64,000 nt of DNA from assembly GCA_039583875.1 (NCBI GenBank), contig CM077158.1:242963447-243027446 (forward strand), given 5' to 3'. A model generated the notes under the pieces. It worked only from the letters and a program-made list of their open reading frames with translations. It searched no databases and had not been told where the DNA came from. Source of the DNA: Platanthera guangdongensis. Taxonomy: Eukaryota; Streptophyta; Magnoliopsida; Asparagales; Orchidaceae. A program made the position numbers and the translations under genes. This document shows positions 1 through 11,165 of the stretch, in pieces. The stretch's first letter is position 1. Every line of letters starts with the position of its first letter.

Positions 1-1729
1 GCGAGATATTAACAGATCATAAGAGCTTGAAATATATATTCGACCAACGGGAAATTAATTTACGCCAGAGAAGATGGCTAGAACTCATTAAATATTATGA
101 TCTAGATATTCAATATCATTCAGGGAAAGCAAATGTGGTCGCAGATGCATTAAGCATGAAGAATATTGCTACGCTGTCAGTGATACCGCAATATAATAGA
201 AAGCTTCTTTATATGCTTTAAGAAATGGAAATATGCGTAATATTTACGCCTGAAAAAAAAGCAAGCACAACTATTCCAGATGCGGATTCAATATTCACTT
301 AAAGAGAGAATTTGGAAAGCGATACCTCAGGATCCATTTTTGATGGGGATAATTGAAAATTTGAGAAAGAGAGAAGTGAGTGTCTTTATTGAAACGGATT
401 CCCTATTAATCCTGAATGACAGATTATGTGTACCAGATGCTGATAGCCTACGGAAAGATATCTTGTATGAGGCGCATAATAAGCCGTATTCGATTCACCC
501 TGCTCGAACAAAGATGTATCACGATTTGAAACAGGACTTCTGGTGGCCACATATGAAGAAGGATGTCATTCAGTATAATGCGCGGTGTCATACCTATCAG
601 ATAGTGAAAGCAGAACATCAAAAACCTGTTGGCTACCTTCGATCTCTCCCCATTCCGGAATGGAAATGGAATGATGTTGCAATTGATTTTGTATTTGGCA
701 TGCCTCGCAGTAAAGTTGGGAATGCTGGAATTTGGGTCACCATTGACCGATTGACAAAGAGCGCTCATTTTATACCGATCAAACAAAGCGGGTCGACTGA
801 AAAATTGGTGGAACTCTATGTAAATGTAATCGTGAGATTACATGGTATTCCGCATACGATTGTGTCAGATCGTGATGGACAGTTCACATCTGATTTGTGG
901 CGACGAGTACACAACAGATTGGGAACAAAATTGTTATACAGTACTGTCTTCCATCCACAAACAGATGGCCAGTCTGAACGCACCATCCAGATGCTCGAAG
1001 ATCTATTATGAATGGTGGTTTTAGACTCTTGGGAAAAATACTTATCGCTAGCTGAATTTGCGTATAATAATAGCTACCAAGCAACGATTCAAATGACTCC
1101 GTTCGAAGCTCTATATGGGAGGCGATGCAGAACTCCTTTGAGCTGGGCAGAAGACGGAGAAAAGAAACTATTTCCGCAACAGAGGACAGATAAAATTGAG
1201 GAGAAAATCTGTATTATGCAACAAAGAATGAAAATCGCACAAGATCGTCAACAGAAATATTATAATGTCTGACATCGTCTGGTGGAATTTGCTGTGGGCG
1301 ATCAGGTGTGCTTGAAGATAAAACCGTTCAAAGGAATTTTCCGATTGAGACGGATTGGAAAATTAAGTCCAAGATATATTGGTCTCTTTCCGGTGATTGA
1401 ACGTCATGGTGAGGTAGCATATCGCTTAGTTCTGCCTGTCGAATTGCAATGATTACATGATGTTTTTCATGTATCTGCACTCCAACGATATATTTCGAAT
1501 TCAGATCTGATGGTATCTGTCAGTGATGTGCAGATAGAAGCTGATTTGTCAAGTCCGACAACACTTTACCAAATTGTTGATCAGCAAAGCAAAAAATCTT
1601 CGGAATCGACAAGTAAATTTTGTCAAAGTCTGGTGGACCGGTCATCCCTCCAAGGATGCTCCCTAGGAGCGAGAAGACTTGTTGAGGAAACTATTTCCCT
1701 CTTTCTTTGGGAATCAAGAAGATGTTTGA
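1..1729 (+). pseudogene. chromovirus pol remnant: RNase H, integrase, chromodomain
   Basis: Positions 27-221 give the end of gypsy RNase H (RQRRWLELI, then NVVADALS). Positions 280-1272 give integrase: an H-H-C-C zinc-binding region (WWPHMKKDV), then catalytic Asp in AIDFV, Asp in SDRDGQF and Glu in QSERTIQ. The chromodomain follows at about 1577-1729 in another frame (NFVKVWWTGHPSKDAP). Breaks are seen as TGA at 1009, 1270 and 1450, a frame change near 1575-1590, and TAG at 1664 where chromodomains have Trp. Against family alignments the three TGA codons sit where Arg is usual. The protein cannot be made in one piece, so this is a dead copy. Confidence 0.85.
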
Positions 1730-1768
1730 ATTTTCGAAGACGAAAATTCTGATAAGGATGGGAGAATT

Positions 1769-3818
1769 TGTAAGACTCGAACGTAGATAACAAACTATGT
1801 GAATATCCCCGATGATGAAAGAACAATTCCAGTGCTGACTTGACGTCGCACTTGAAATATGATGTTCGGATACTTTTATGTTTAATTGCGACAACTGTGT
1901 TGGTGTCGGTTAATTATAAATGGCCTGAGTTGGCCGGCTGTTTTAGGCATTAGTAGATTGGGGTTTATTTTTTTGACTTTAGGTTGGACCGGCCTAGCTG
2001 GAATGTGGTGTTGGTTGTGCACTAAATAAAAACCGGTTGTACCGGTTCATTGATCGGCTGCCTAGGTTAAGCGGTGGCTTTATCCTGTATATTAGCAGTC
2101 GTCCTCTTCATTCCCGACGGAACGAACTTGACGGACTGGTTCTGCGCCGATTACTCTAGCTGCCTCCAATCTCATCCGTTTCGCACGATTTCTTCTCCTT
2201 TGGGAAGGTAATTTCCTTCTCTTTACTCCTTTTGTGTTGATCACGAATTTTGTGTACGGTTTTATGCGGAATGAAAACCCTAGGGTTTGGGGTTTTGGTT
2301 TGATTCATTCGCTTTTTTAACTCAAAACTTTCTTTATAACTTTCCAAACCCTAAATCTTGAATTTGAGCTAAACTTGGGAGAGATGAGGTTAGGGTTTCA
2401 TTAAAGGGTTTGTCTTGACCCCTTGCAATTCTTTGGTTGCTGGCTATATTGTGAAGAGTTACCTGGGGGACTGTTTTGTACTTTTGGGCTGCTGGGTATG
2501 ATCTGTCCGACTGTTTTGTGGGGATTGACGCCATAAATTGAGCTGCAATTCGCAACCCTTAATGTTGCCTTCGTGACAACCTTTGTGGCTGTGCATTGGA
2601 GCAACTTGGATAGATATGTGTTGAATGGTGTGCCCACTTTTTGATCACTCATGTTAGACTTTCCCTAGACAACTCCTAGAGCTCGTAGTTGTGACCGTTG
2701 TAGGAGCTCGCTCATAACTATTTATGGCGCAACACTAAAGTAAATGATATTTTGATACTGCAGAGGATGGCGTCCGGCGATAGACGTGACGTGAACCCTT
2801 CGAAGTACAAGGCCAAAGGAAAAATTGGGGTGAGTCCTTGCTGTTTTTTTTTTCACTTTTATGAACTTATTAAGCTAGCTCCTTTTTAGTTGTTTGATAT
2901 CACTGAATATATGAATCGCCGAAAATGCTAACGTGGCTTAGCGAGCGATAGGATTCTGAGGGGAACCAAATACAAATAAATCCTATTTTGAAGTAAATTG
3001 AACGAATTGAAATGATTATAATTGAATGAAAATGGAGAACGCGTCAACGTATCGAAATACAAAGGGTCGGCCTAGTAGGGGGGATGTTTCAGACTCCTAC
3101 ACCTCGTGAGGGGGGTAGAACTCTCACACCTCGTAGGGGGGGTCGAACTCCTACAGATTATGATATGAATCTGAGTAGGAGGCGTTGAAGCCTGTAGCGC
3201 GTAGAAGCGCCCTAAAGTGGATAATGATCGGAAGGGTCGACGGACCCGGATAATTGAAATATTCAGATGACCCTAAGTATTTCGAGAAACGAATTAGGAA
3301 TAAGAGAAAATTCATAAAAGCAGGACAACTGAAATATGAATTGATATCAGAGATAAAGATGTTGATTTTACCTGTTCCTAGCTTAGTAACATGTTCATAT
3401 GAATTTCATTGTTGCTGACTTTTTTGTCTGTTTGCAGTGCGAAGTACAGGTAAGGGTAAGGATTCACTTAGTTTCATAACTAATTGGTTCCTAATTTTGT
3501 ACGAACCGAGTACCAGCGCGCCAGACCCCGCTAGACGGGCCCAGACAGAGGCAGAGCGAAGACCAGTTGAAGACGTGTCTCGTCCACGAGTTAGCATGAG
3601 TTTATTTTTTATTCTTTTGTTGAATAGTGGTAGAGTAATATATGTAGACACTGTTGTGACTGACATTTAGACAATGTATATATGTATTCTGTATATTAAT
3701 AAATTGTGATGTTAGGTTTTCACTTGTACACTTATTTAATTATTTTGTTGCGTATAATTACGTGAAAAACCCTCTCAGAAAGAATGAAATTAATTGTGGC
3801 GGGAATTTGGCCGTTACA
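1769..3818 (+). repeat. 3' LTR of the left chromovirus
   Basis: The LTR starts with TG just after a purine-rich tract (GGGAGAA) 40 bp downstream of the pol stop, and ends in CGTTACA, giving TG...CA ends and about 2,050 bp. Plant chromovirus LTRs commonly start TGTAA and end TTACA. A TATA-like sequence (TATAAATG) lies near 1915. Positions 3060-3170 hold short repeats of the type CCTCGTAGGGGGG. The matching 5' LTR is outside the window, so the boundaries are inferred from position and termini only. Confidence 0.65.
2767..2829 (+). other. candidate LTR-embedded mini-exon (21 codons)
   Basis: Within the LTR, about 1,000 bp from its start, an ATG opens a 21-codon basic segment (MASGDRRDV...) that ends in phase 0 at a good donor (GGG|GTGAGT). 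A further possible 12-nt exon at 3438-3449 has an acceptor (TTTGCAG) and donor (GTAAGG), also phase 0. Two other chromovirus LTRs in the window show a comparable ATG plus phase-0 donor. No gag is present to test what this would splice to, so the reading is speculative. Confidence 0.3.
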
Positions 3819-4486
3819 AAACTTCTGATTATTTTTTGATTTTCTTCTCTCCAGGTTTTGTAATAGTTGGATCTCCCGATCTCAGGAACGACAAGTCAAG
3901 CTAATGTTTATAGCTTTTTCATGAAGTTCAAAAAATATGCAATGACGGAGCAAATTGAAGATATTTACGGAACTAAGATAATAAAAGTGAATAGGTTTAA
4001 CCAATATTATAAAATCAAACATAATTTTTTTCTCTTGTTTTTTCTTCTTTTTCATTTATTCTTTTCTTGTTCCCTAAAAAAATCACCAAAATTAGAAATA
4101 AACCCAACTTCCATGAGAAAAAAACCAAGGTTTAGACTCAACTAAATGGCAATGCTCCAATTCTGGATTAGGAGGAGAACCCAATTTCACCCAAACAAGC
4201 TCATGATTGTGCTTTTGTCTAACCTAGAGCAGAAATACTACCTTAAATTATCACATCAAGGAAAAATATAGTATTTCCCTTCAAATAAATACTCAATCAC
4301 ATGAACTAAATGGGAAAAATGCAAAAAAAAAATTACATATAATAAAATATCACAAACTAAATATAATAAACAAATGTTTAAAAAAATATGATTTAATGTC
4401 TACATCATAAATGCCGGTCCAACACTCTAAATTGATCAAAAACAATAATAAATTGTTCTCGAGAAAGGAGCATATACATTACATAC
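3819..4486. other. non-coding stretch, probably RFC4 intron 4
   Basis: AT-rich DNA between the chromovirus LTR end and RFC4 exon 4. A plus-strand reading at 3867-4145 is open for 92 codons but matches no family I recognise and runs into low-complexity TTTTC sequence. I searched the minus strand for the next RFC4 exon (expected to begin around GYPCP) and did not find it here, so it must lie beyond position 1. Confidence 0.5.
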
Positions 4487-4609
4487 CTTTGGCGATTACC
4501 AGAACCCACAGCAACAGCAGCAAAATCTTTTATTTTTGTACGTACAACATTGATACCACGATCATCACTTGCATTTAGTTCAAGAACGCGTGATTTGTAT
4601 AATTCCGGT
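4487..4609 (-). CDS. RFC4: Replication factor C subunit 4, exon 4
   Basis: This 123-nt exon encodes [18 protein letters not shown] followed by [20 protein letters not shown], the segment after Walker A in the RFC4-type small clamp-loader subunit. It includes the conserved NASDDRG box. The acceptor (TTTCAG at 4611-4610) and donor (GTATGT at 4486-4481) are good. The exon starts in phase 2 and supplies the A that completes the Gly codon split at the end of exon 3, 29 kb away. It has no stop or frameshift. RFC is the five-subunit AAA+ ATPase that loads PCNA onto DNA in the nucleus. Later exons (Walker B onward) are outside the window. Confidence 0.93.
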
Positions 4610-5512
4610 CTGAAAGGTAAATCAAAGAAACTAGTTGGACACCACAAGGAAAAAAAGTGTTACACGCTTACTGTTATGTTTTAAATTTAGTGCATTACAA
4701 CTTCTCTTTGAAAGAATTATCAGTGATAAATAAGAACATTACGTGATACACTGCTCATATGCATGAATGGGCATAATAAGAACCTTAGAAAAAAGGTTGT
4801 GGACTTTTATCGCATATGTCATGTTGTGGATATCATCCGACAAGACCGGCATGTCTAACGACATAAAGATTTCATGAACAATGACAAGAAAATTGTTTCG
4901 TTGTATGAGTTGTTTTTTGCCCTTCTTGACTATCTTCCTTCTTCTCTAGCTTTCTTCCCTACGCTCGTCCATCACTGACTTCAATTATGTTTTGCCTTTA
5001 AATTTTTGATTGAAAATTCTCCATCTTCCATCGTCGTCGTCGGTTTCCTGGCTTCCTTCTTCTCTCTAAGTGATGTATCGTTATTACTTGTGTGACATAA
5101 AATATTTATACTAGTTAGGTAGATTTAAACGTTAAGTAAATGTTAAATTAAAAAATGATTATATTTATGTATATAAATATTAAAATATCATATATGAAAC
5201 ATTCATGATATATTAAAACCGACATGAAAAACCTAATCAACATGTCACCGGCATCTGACATCTGCAACACTGGCCTGCGCATATTAGTTTTTGCCCCCCC
5301 CCCCAATCAAAGTAAAGCATAGTTTGCTCGCTTACTATAACTATTTGCAATCGGCTTGTGATGCTTGTGCGGGATTTATGCTTTCATCGTCAACTACAAT
5401 TTATTGTCGGATCATCATCTTGGGTTAGATAAGGTTTATTTCCTGAAATTGCACTTAGGGCTTGAACTCTCACACCAACAATGTGTTAGCTCTACAGAAA
5501 CTCAAGAGCATG
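4610..5512. other. non-coding intron sequence left of copia-1
   Basis: AT-rich sequence with poly-C at 5297-5307 and pyrimidine-rich runs near 4910-5060. I see no coding similarity and no clear transposon termini. Confidence 0.45.
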
Positions 5513-5517
5513 CTCTC

Positions 5518-5692
5518 TGTTAGAATAGCCCATGTATTAGGCCCATGTTTTGGGCCCATTTTCTTGTTCTCTCCTCTTTAGTCCCACATCTTGTATAGGA
5601 TTTATTTCCTCTCCTTCTTTCCTATATATTTGTATACTCTCTTTGTATTTACATACTCAATCAATATACACAAGTTTCAGGCCTTTTCTACA
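5518..5692 (+). repeat. copia-1 5' LTR
   Basis: TG...CA terminated, 175 bp. It contains a weak TATA-like CTATATATT at 5622-5630. A copy differing by one base is at 10576-10750. Confidence 0.96.
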
Positions 5693-5706
5693 TGGTATCA
5701 GAGCCA
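5693..5706 (+). promoter_or_regulatory. copia-1 primer-binding site (initiator Met-tRNA)
   Basis: TGGTATCAGAGCC starts directly at the LTR end. This is the standard plant copia PBS, complementary to the 3' end of initiator Met-tRNA, where minus-strand cDNA synthesis begins. Confidence 0.95.
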
Positions 5707-6458
5707 GGTTCCGACTCTCGCGGTTTGTCCCTAACTAACCGCACTGTGTAAACACTCTCGCGGTCTTCCTCCCGCGGCTTGTTTCTCGCGGCCTGTTTCG
5801 TTTCTAGCCGCACTTCCTCGCGGCCTGCCCTTTCAGACCGCCTTCCTCTGCCCTCATTTTCTCTCCGTGGATCCACCTTTCCCCTTCCCCCCCCCCCTCC
5901 TGCTTTTATAGCATTTCCTCTCTCCGTGGGACCACTTTCTTCCTGTCCGCTGCGGCCTCTCTCCTAGCCGCGACCTCTCCTCTGTCCGCCGCGGTCTCTC
6001 TTCTGTCCGCCGCGGCCTGGTATTCTCTGTCTGCCGCGGTCTCTCTTCTGTCCGCCGCGGCCTCCTTCTCTGTCCGCCGCGGCCTTTCTTCTCACCGCGG
6101 CCTCCCTCTCTTCTCGTCGCGGCCTCCTTCTCTGTCCGCTGTTCAGATCTGCCTGACCGTGCGGGCTGTCTTCTCGCCTGCATCTTGGTCGCGATCTCCG
6201 GCCTCTCTCCTAGTCGCGCGACTTGTCTCAGTCCGACGCGCCTTGTCCCAGTCCGGCACACCTTGTCTCAGTCCGGCGCATACGATCTGCCTGACCGTGC
6301 GAGCTGTCTCCTTCCTGCTTGCATTTTGGTCGCGATCTTCTCCCGTCGCCTGGTCGCCCGACTTGTCTCCGTCCAGTGCGGCTTGTCTCAGTCCGCCCGG
6401 TTTATTTCTTTAACCGCGGCCCTCTTCCTTCCCTGTCTAAGGGTTGCGGCTTGTCTCC
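5707..6458 (+). other. copia-1 leader with short GC-rich repeats
   Basis: The 750-nt leader is C/T-rich with repeated phrases of the type TCTGTCCGCCGCGGCCT (about 5960-6130) and CTTGTCTCAGTCCGGC (about 6215-6280). It has no coding similarity. The first in-frame ATG after it, at 6459, is taken as the polyprotein start. Confidence 0.7.
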
Positions 6459-9400
6459 ATGACTTCCTCTGGTTCTTCTCCCAGCTCAGCGGCCAGCCCG
6501 CCCCCTGTTCCTCCGGCTTGTCCTCCAGACCGCCCGGCCTGTTCTGTTGACCTCCGTGACGAGCTCCGGATCACTACTATCTCTCTTTCTGGCAAGAAGA
6601 ACTTTATCCCTTGGGTACATTCTGTTCGGCGGGTTCTCCAGGCTAAGGGCCTTCTCCCGCACCTTACTCAGGCACCTCCTTCTCCACCTACGGATGATTG
6701 GCTTCGTAATGACGGTCGTGTTCAGACTTGGCTTCTGAACTCCTTGGATGGTGAGCCCTATCAAATGGCTATGTACCACGACACCGCCAAGGCTATGTGG
6801 GATGAGCTTCATTCCTTGTATTCTGGCCGCGATAGCCTCCAGCATCTTTTTGACATCCTCACTGATCTCTTCACTCTTGACACTGGCGGCGCCTCAGATA
6901 TGACCTCGTTTGTCGCCCGGGCTAAAACGCTTGCTGAAGCCTGGATCCAACACCAGCCGCCGACCACTGATCTTGCTGCTCAGCGGGCTCAGAAGGAAGC
7001 TGCTTGCATTGCCATCCTTATGGCTCGCCTTCCTTCTCATCTTCACAGTCTTCGTGCTCAGATCCTGGCCGCTCCTACTACGCCCTCTTTTTCGGATGTC
7101 TGCTCCATGCTTCTCCGGGTTTCGCCTCCTCCAGATCCTCCAGCTCCTTCTCCCCCGGCTCTCCTTCAGCATGCCCCTCCGCTCTTACCCTCTCCTCCTC
7201 CTCCTTCTACTCGGGGGGGACGGTTGGGCTCGCGGGGCCGTGGCCGTGGCGGCCGTGGCCGGCCAAAGTGCTCCTTCTGCGGCCGGGATGGCCATCTTGA
7301 GGCGGCTTGTTACAAGAAACTCGGCTACCCCCCTCGCCCGACGGCTTCTGCCGTTACTGATGCTCCTCCGGATCTCGAGACCGTCCGCCTTCAGCTACAA
7401 CATCTCCAGGGGCTGCTCAATCCCCCCTCGGCCTCCGTCGCCTCTGTCTCCCACACAGGTACTGCTTGTCTCTCCCACAGCCCGGATTGGATTATGGACT
7501 CTGGCGCTACTCATCACATTACTTCGCAACGACCTGCCAAGTACTCGGGTTCTCCTTCTCCGAAGTCCATCACCGTGGCCAATGGGGCGCTGGTTCCTGT
7601 TTCCGGCTCGGCTGATCTTTCTATTTCCCCATCTCTCGTTCTTCGCTCGGCTCTTCATGTTCCGAGTTCCCCTTTTAACTTACTCTCTGTTGGGCGTCTT
7701 ACGAGTGACTTGGATTGTTCTGTTATATTCACTTCCTCTTCTTTTGTTATACAGGATCGACGGACGCGGACTACCATTGGTAAAGGTCAGCTGCGGAATG
7801 GGCTCTACCTTCTCGATGCCTCTCCACTCGCTCTGTCTTCCGTCTCCTCCATTGCCTGGCATCGCCGCCTTGGTCATGCCCCTCTGCCAGTTCTCCAGCG
7901 GGCTCTTCCAGATCTTTCTTTTACGTCTTTTCAGTGTGATTCATGTATTCTCGGCAAACAGCCACGTTCTTCGTTTCCTTCGCATTGTACTCGGAGTGCG
8001 GCTCCTTTTGATCTTGTTCATTCGGATATTTGGGGTCCATTTCGGATTCCTAGTATATGTGGTTATCGTTATTTTCTAACCTTTATTGATGATCATTCCC
8101 GCACCACGTGGCTCTACTTACTTCGCGACCGCTCCGAGCTTCCCCGGGTGTTTCGGGCCTTTGTCCTCGAGACCCGGACACAATTCCATACCACCCTCAA
8201 AACTCTCCGTACTGATAACGCTCGTGAGTACACCAGCCACGCCTTTACCACCTTATGTACGGAATACGGGATTCTCCATCAAACCTCTTGTGCGTATACC
8301 CCGCAACAAAATGGGGTTGCCGAACGCAAGAACCGTCATCTATTGGATGTTGCCCGCTCCCTCATGATCCAAATGCATGTTCCTAAAGCTTACTGGAACT
8401 TTGCGGTCTCCACTGCCTGCTTTCTCATCAATCGCCTCCCTTCCTCTGTCCTCAATTATGCGACCCCCTTCAGCATATTGTTTCCCTCCACTCCGGCTTT
8501 CCCTCTCTCGCCCCGTATCTTCGGCAGCACCTGCTATGTCCACTGCCTCGGGCCCTCCACCGATAAATTGGACCCCAGGGCGGCGAAACACATCTTTGTT
8601 GGCTACTCCCACACCCAGAAGGGCTATGTTTGTTACTCACCCACTACCGGCAAGGTCACTGTCTCTGCGGACGTTACCTTCCGGGAAGACGAACCGTTCT
8701 TTCCTGCTCCTTTCCCTACTGCTCCACCAACGCCTCCTCTCCCGCCGTCCATCCCTCGTCCCGTTATTCCTGCTACTCCACCACCACCCCCGCTCTCTCC
8801 TCCACCCGCTCCTTCTACCACCAAACCACCCGTTATCCGGGTCTACTCTCGTCGCCCTCCCTGTTCCGTCGCCCCTCTGCCGCCGACCTCTACCACGGAT
8901 GCTTCGCATCCCTCTGATCAGGTAACGCCCTCCACTGCTCATCCTCTGGAGGCTTATGTCTCTCTTCATCGCCTCTCTCCACCTCTGCACACCTTTGCTA
9001 CTTCTCTTTCTTCGGTTTCTGTTCCTAACTCTGTACAGGAGGCGCTTAACCATCCGGGCTGGCGGGCCGCCATGGAAGAAGAGATGTCTGCTCTCTGGGC
9101 TAACCAGACATGGTCCGTTGTCCCCCTCCCTCCGGGTCACAAACCGGTAGGGTGCAAGTGGGTCTTTGTCATCAAACATGATGCTGATGGGACGATCGAC
9201 CGTCTGAAGGCTCGCCTTGTCGCTCGCGGCTTCACTCAACAACAGGGGCTCGACTATGAGGAAACCTTCTCTCCGGTCGCCAAGCTCAATACCGTTCGGG
9301 TCCTTCTTTCTGTCACTGTTCATCGCCGGTGGCCTCTCTTTCAGCTTGATGTTAAGAATGCTTTCTTAAATGGGGATCTCCAGGAAACGGTCTACATGCA

Positions 9401-10586
9401 ACAACCGCCCGGGTTTGAGACCACGGGGGAGTCTCAGGTTTGCCGCCTTCGCAAGGCTCTGTATGGTCTCAAACAATCTCCACGGGCCTGGTTTGAGAAA
9501 TTCAGTAAAGTACTTCGCGCTGTCGGCTTTAGCCGTAGCTCGGCTGATTTCTCTCTCTTCACTCGTCACCGACCATCAGGGACGGTCCTTCTATTAGTAT
9601 ATGTTGATGACATCATCATCACAGGAGATGACTCCCAAGGGATACATACAGTCAAAGCACATCTGAACTCGGTCTTTCAGACAAAGGACCTGGGGACTCT
9701 GCGATATTTTCTGGGACTTGAGGTTGCCAGGCGACCGGACGGCCTCATTCTATCTCAACGGAAATACTGTACTGATCTTCTTCATGATGCTGGCCTCTTA
9801 GGGTGTAAGCCATGTGATACCCCCATGGATGTGAACCACAAGTTGTGTGCTCAGGCTTCTGACTCAGATCTTCTCCTCCAGAACCCTGAATATTATCGAC
9901 GACTTGTTGGCAAGTTGATCTATCTTACTGTTACCCGACCAGATATTTCCTTTGCTGTTGGTCTTGTCAGTCGATACATGCACTCTCCTCGCAAGTCTCA
10001 TCTTCTGGCTGTTGAACGCATTCTGAGGTACTTAAAAACAGCCCCGGGTCAAGGACTTGTGTACCGGACTTCCTCGTCTGCTCCTACCTTAGTGGCATAC
10101 TCCGATGCGGACTATGCGGGCTCTCTTGATGACCGGCGGTCTACTAGTGGTTTCTGCACATACTTTGGGGGACATTTGGTTACATGGCGAAGCAAGAAAC
10201 AAGCGGTCGTTGCTCGCTCATCGGCTGAGGCAGAATACCGCGCAATGGCTTCTGTTGTATCCGAACTCACATGGCTTGAAAGTCTTCTCACTGACCTGGG
10301 TGTTAAATTACCTTCTCCTGCTCTACTTCTTTGTGATAGCCAAGCGGCTATACATATCGCCAAGAACCCAGTCTTCCACGAAAGAACGAAGCACATTGAA
10401 GTTGATTGCCACTTCGTTCGAGAAAAGGTTCAAATGAAGAAGCTCGATTTAAAGCATGTTCCAGGGACAGAACAAGTTGCAGATGTCCTCACAAAGGCTC
10501 TTCCCAAAGCATCCTTCTATCAATGCTTGTCCAAGCTTGGTGCATACGATTTGTACGCTCCAGCTTGCGGGGGAGTGTTAGAATAG
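6459..10586 (+). CDS. copia-1 Gag-Pol polyprotein (1,375 aa)
   Basis: One open frame encodes all retrotransposition functions. Gag occupies about residues 1-330, with a CCHC zinc knuckle (CSFCGRDGHLEAAC, about 271-284). Protease has DSGATHH near 347. Integrase has an HHCC finger near 467-505 and catalytic Asp (HSDIWG), Asp (TDNAREY) and Glu (GVAERKN) between about 520 and 622. Reverse transcriptase has YVDDIIITG near 1048, and RNase H has SDADYAG near 1214. Integrase before RT defines Ty1/copia. ATG at 6459 (MTSSGSS) is chosen because the longer frame opens only with TTG at 6444. The TAG stop lies 11 bp inside the 3' LTR. No stops or frameshifts were found. Confidence 0.96.
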   Translation: MTSSGSSPSSAASPPPVPPACPPDRPACSVDLRDELRITTISLSGKKNFIPWVHSVRRVLQAKGLLPHLTQAPPSPPTDDWLRNDGRVQTWLLNSLDGEPYQMAMYHDTAKAMWDELHSLYSGRDSLQHLFDILTDLFTLDTGGASDMTSFVARAKTLAEAWIQHQPPTTDLAAQRAQKEAACIAILMARLPSHLHSLRAQILAAPTTPSFSDVCSMLLRVSPPPDPPAPSPPALLQHAPPLLPSPPPPSTRGGRLGSRGRGRGGRGRPKCSFCGRDGHLEAACYKKLGYPPRPTASAVTDAPPDLETVRLQLQHLQGLLNPPSASVASVSHTGTACLSHSPDWIMDSGATHHITSQRPAKYSGSPSPKSITVANGALVPVSGSADLSISPSLVLRSALHVPSSPFNLLSVGRLTSDLDCSVIFTSSSFVIQDRRTRTTIGKGQLRNGLYLLDASPLALSSVSSIAWHRRLGHAPLPVLQRALPDLSFTSFQCDSCILGKQPRSSFPSHCTRSAAPFDLVHSDIWGPFRIPSICGYRYFLTFIDDHSRTTWLYLLRDRSELPRVFRAFVLETRTQFHTTLKTLRTDNAREYTSHAFTTLCTEYGILHQTSCAYTPQQNGVAERKNRHLLDVARSLMIQMHVPKAYWNFAVSTACFLINRLPSSVLNYATPFSILFPSTPAFPLSPRIFGSTCYVHCLGPSTDKLDPRAAKHIFVGYSHTQKGYVCYSPTTGKVTVSADVTFREDEPFFPAPFPTAPPTPPLPPSIPRPVIPATPPPPPLSPPPAPSTTKPPVIRVYSRRPPCSVAPLPPTSTTDASHPSDQVTPSTAHPLEAYVSLHRLSPPLHTFATSLSSVSVPNSVQEALNHPGWRAAMEEEMSALWANQTWSVVPLPPGHKPVGCKWVFVIKHDADGTIDRLKARLVARGFTQQQGLDYEETFSPVAKLNTVRVLLSVTVHRRWPLFQLDVKNAFLNGDLQETVYMQQPPGFETTGESQVCRLRKALYGLKQSPRAWFEKFSKVLRAVGFSRSSADFSLFTRHRPSGTVLLLVYVDDIIITGDDSQGIHTVKAHLNSVFQTKDLGTLRYFLGLEVARRPDGLILSQRKYCTDLLHDAGLLGCKPCDTPMDVNHKLCAQASDSDLLLQNPEYYRRLVGKLIYLTVTRPDISFAVGLVSRYMHSPRKSHLLAVERILRYLKTAPGQGLVYRTSSSAPTLVAYSDADYAGSLDDRRSTSGFCTYFGGHLVTWRSKKQAVVARSSAEAEYRAMASVVSELTWLESLLTDLGVKLPSPALLLCDSQAAIHIAKNPVFHERTKHIEVDCHFVREKVQMKKLDLKHVPGTEQVADVLTKALPKASFYQCLSKLGAYDLYAPACGGVLE
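10566..10575 (+). promoter_or_regulatory. copia-1 polypurine tract
   Basis: The purine run GCGGGGGAG ends at the base before the 3' LTR; it primes plus-strand cDNA synthesis in this family. Confidence 0.85.
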
Positions 10587-10750
10587 CCCATGTATTAGGC
10601 CCATGTTTTGGGCCCATTTTCTTGTTCTCTCCTCTTTAGTCCCACATCTTGTATAGGATTTATTTCCTCTCCTTCTTTCCTATATATTTGTATACTCTCT
10701 TTGTATTTACATACTCAATCAATATACACAAGTTTCATGCCTTTTCTACA
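10576..10750 (+). repeat. copia-1 3' LTR
   Basis: 175 bp, one mismatch to the 5' LTR. It also contains the last codons and stop of the polyprotein. It is followed by the CTCTC target duplication. Confidence 0.96.
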
Positions 10751-10755
10751 CTCTC

Positions 10756-11165
10756 AAATTGTTCATACTTTTAAAATATATGCAATGCACCCAACTTAAT
10801 TAGCTAGTAAAATAAGACCACTGGAATGACCTACAATAAAAGTAGCATTTGTAAAAATGGAATATTTCTTACACCATGTAATAAATATATTACTTGCCGT
10901 ACTATAAGATTCCTTGTTATTTCAGATAAGGAGCAGAACATATACTAAAATTCTCAAGTGTAAGCAAACTAATAGTGATCAAAATCCATTAAGAGGAATG
11001 TATCCATCTGTTTAGTGAATGGGCCAGAAGGATGGACATCAACACAAGCACACCACGAGAATTTTGGATTTGTAACCTAGAAAAAAAAATAATGCAATGA
11101 GGATTACCTTACAACCCATAACGCCTCAATATCCAGTTAGAGGTGGTGGTGCTAGTGGTGGAGGC
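10756..11165. other. non-coding intron sequence between insertions
   Basis: AT-rich, no coding similarity and no transposon termini recognised. It is continuous with sequence left of copia-1 once the element and one CTCTC copy are removed. Confidence 0.5.

Larger units (their letters stand above)
1..3818 (+). mobile_element. Ty3/gypsy chromovirus, 3' part (RNase H end to 3' LTR)
   Basis: The window opens inside the pol gene of a gypsy element; its 5' half lies left of position 1. The order is RNase H C-terminus, integrase, chromodomain, then a long 3' LTR. Gypsy order (RT-RNase H before integrase) plus a C-terminal chromodomain identifies a chromovirus; the LTR of about 2 kb resembles Tekay/Del-type plant members, which is inference. 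It lies between RFC4 exon 4 and the left window edge, so presumably inside an RFC4 intron. A target-site duplication cannot be tested because the other LTR is outside the window. Confidence 0.85.
5518..10750 (+). mobile_element. copia-1: complete, young Ty1/copia retrotransposon
   Basis: Two 175-bp LTRs (5518-5692 and 10576-10750) begin TGTTAGAATAG and end CTACA; by eye they differ at one position (G versus T in TTTCA[G/T]G). The 5-bp target duplication CTCTC is perfect (5513-5517 and 10751-10755). A Met-tRNA primer-binding site follows the 5' LTR and a purine tract precedes the 3' LTR. A single uninterrupted gag-pol frame lies between. Everything needed for autonomy appears present. It sits in RFC4 intron 3, antisense to the gene. 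Confidence 0.97.

Noticed and set aside
6910..8079. 389-codon plus-strand frame inside copia-1
   Set aside because: It is a shifted reading of the copia-1 polyprotein, Leu/Pro/Arg-rich from C/T-rich codons, with no domain.
8637..9323. 228-codon minus-strand frame in copia-1
   Set aside because: Antisense shadow of integrase-RT coding sequence; Arg/Gly-rich with no family similarity or splice signals.
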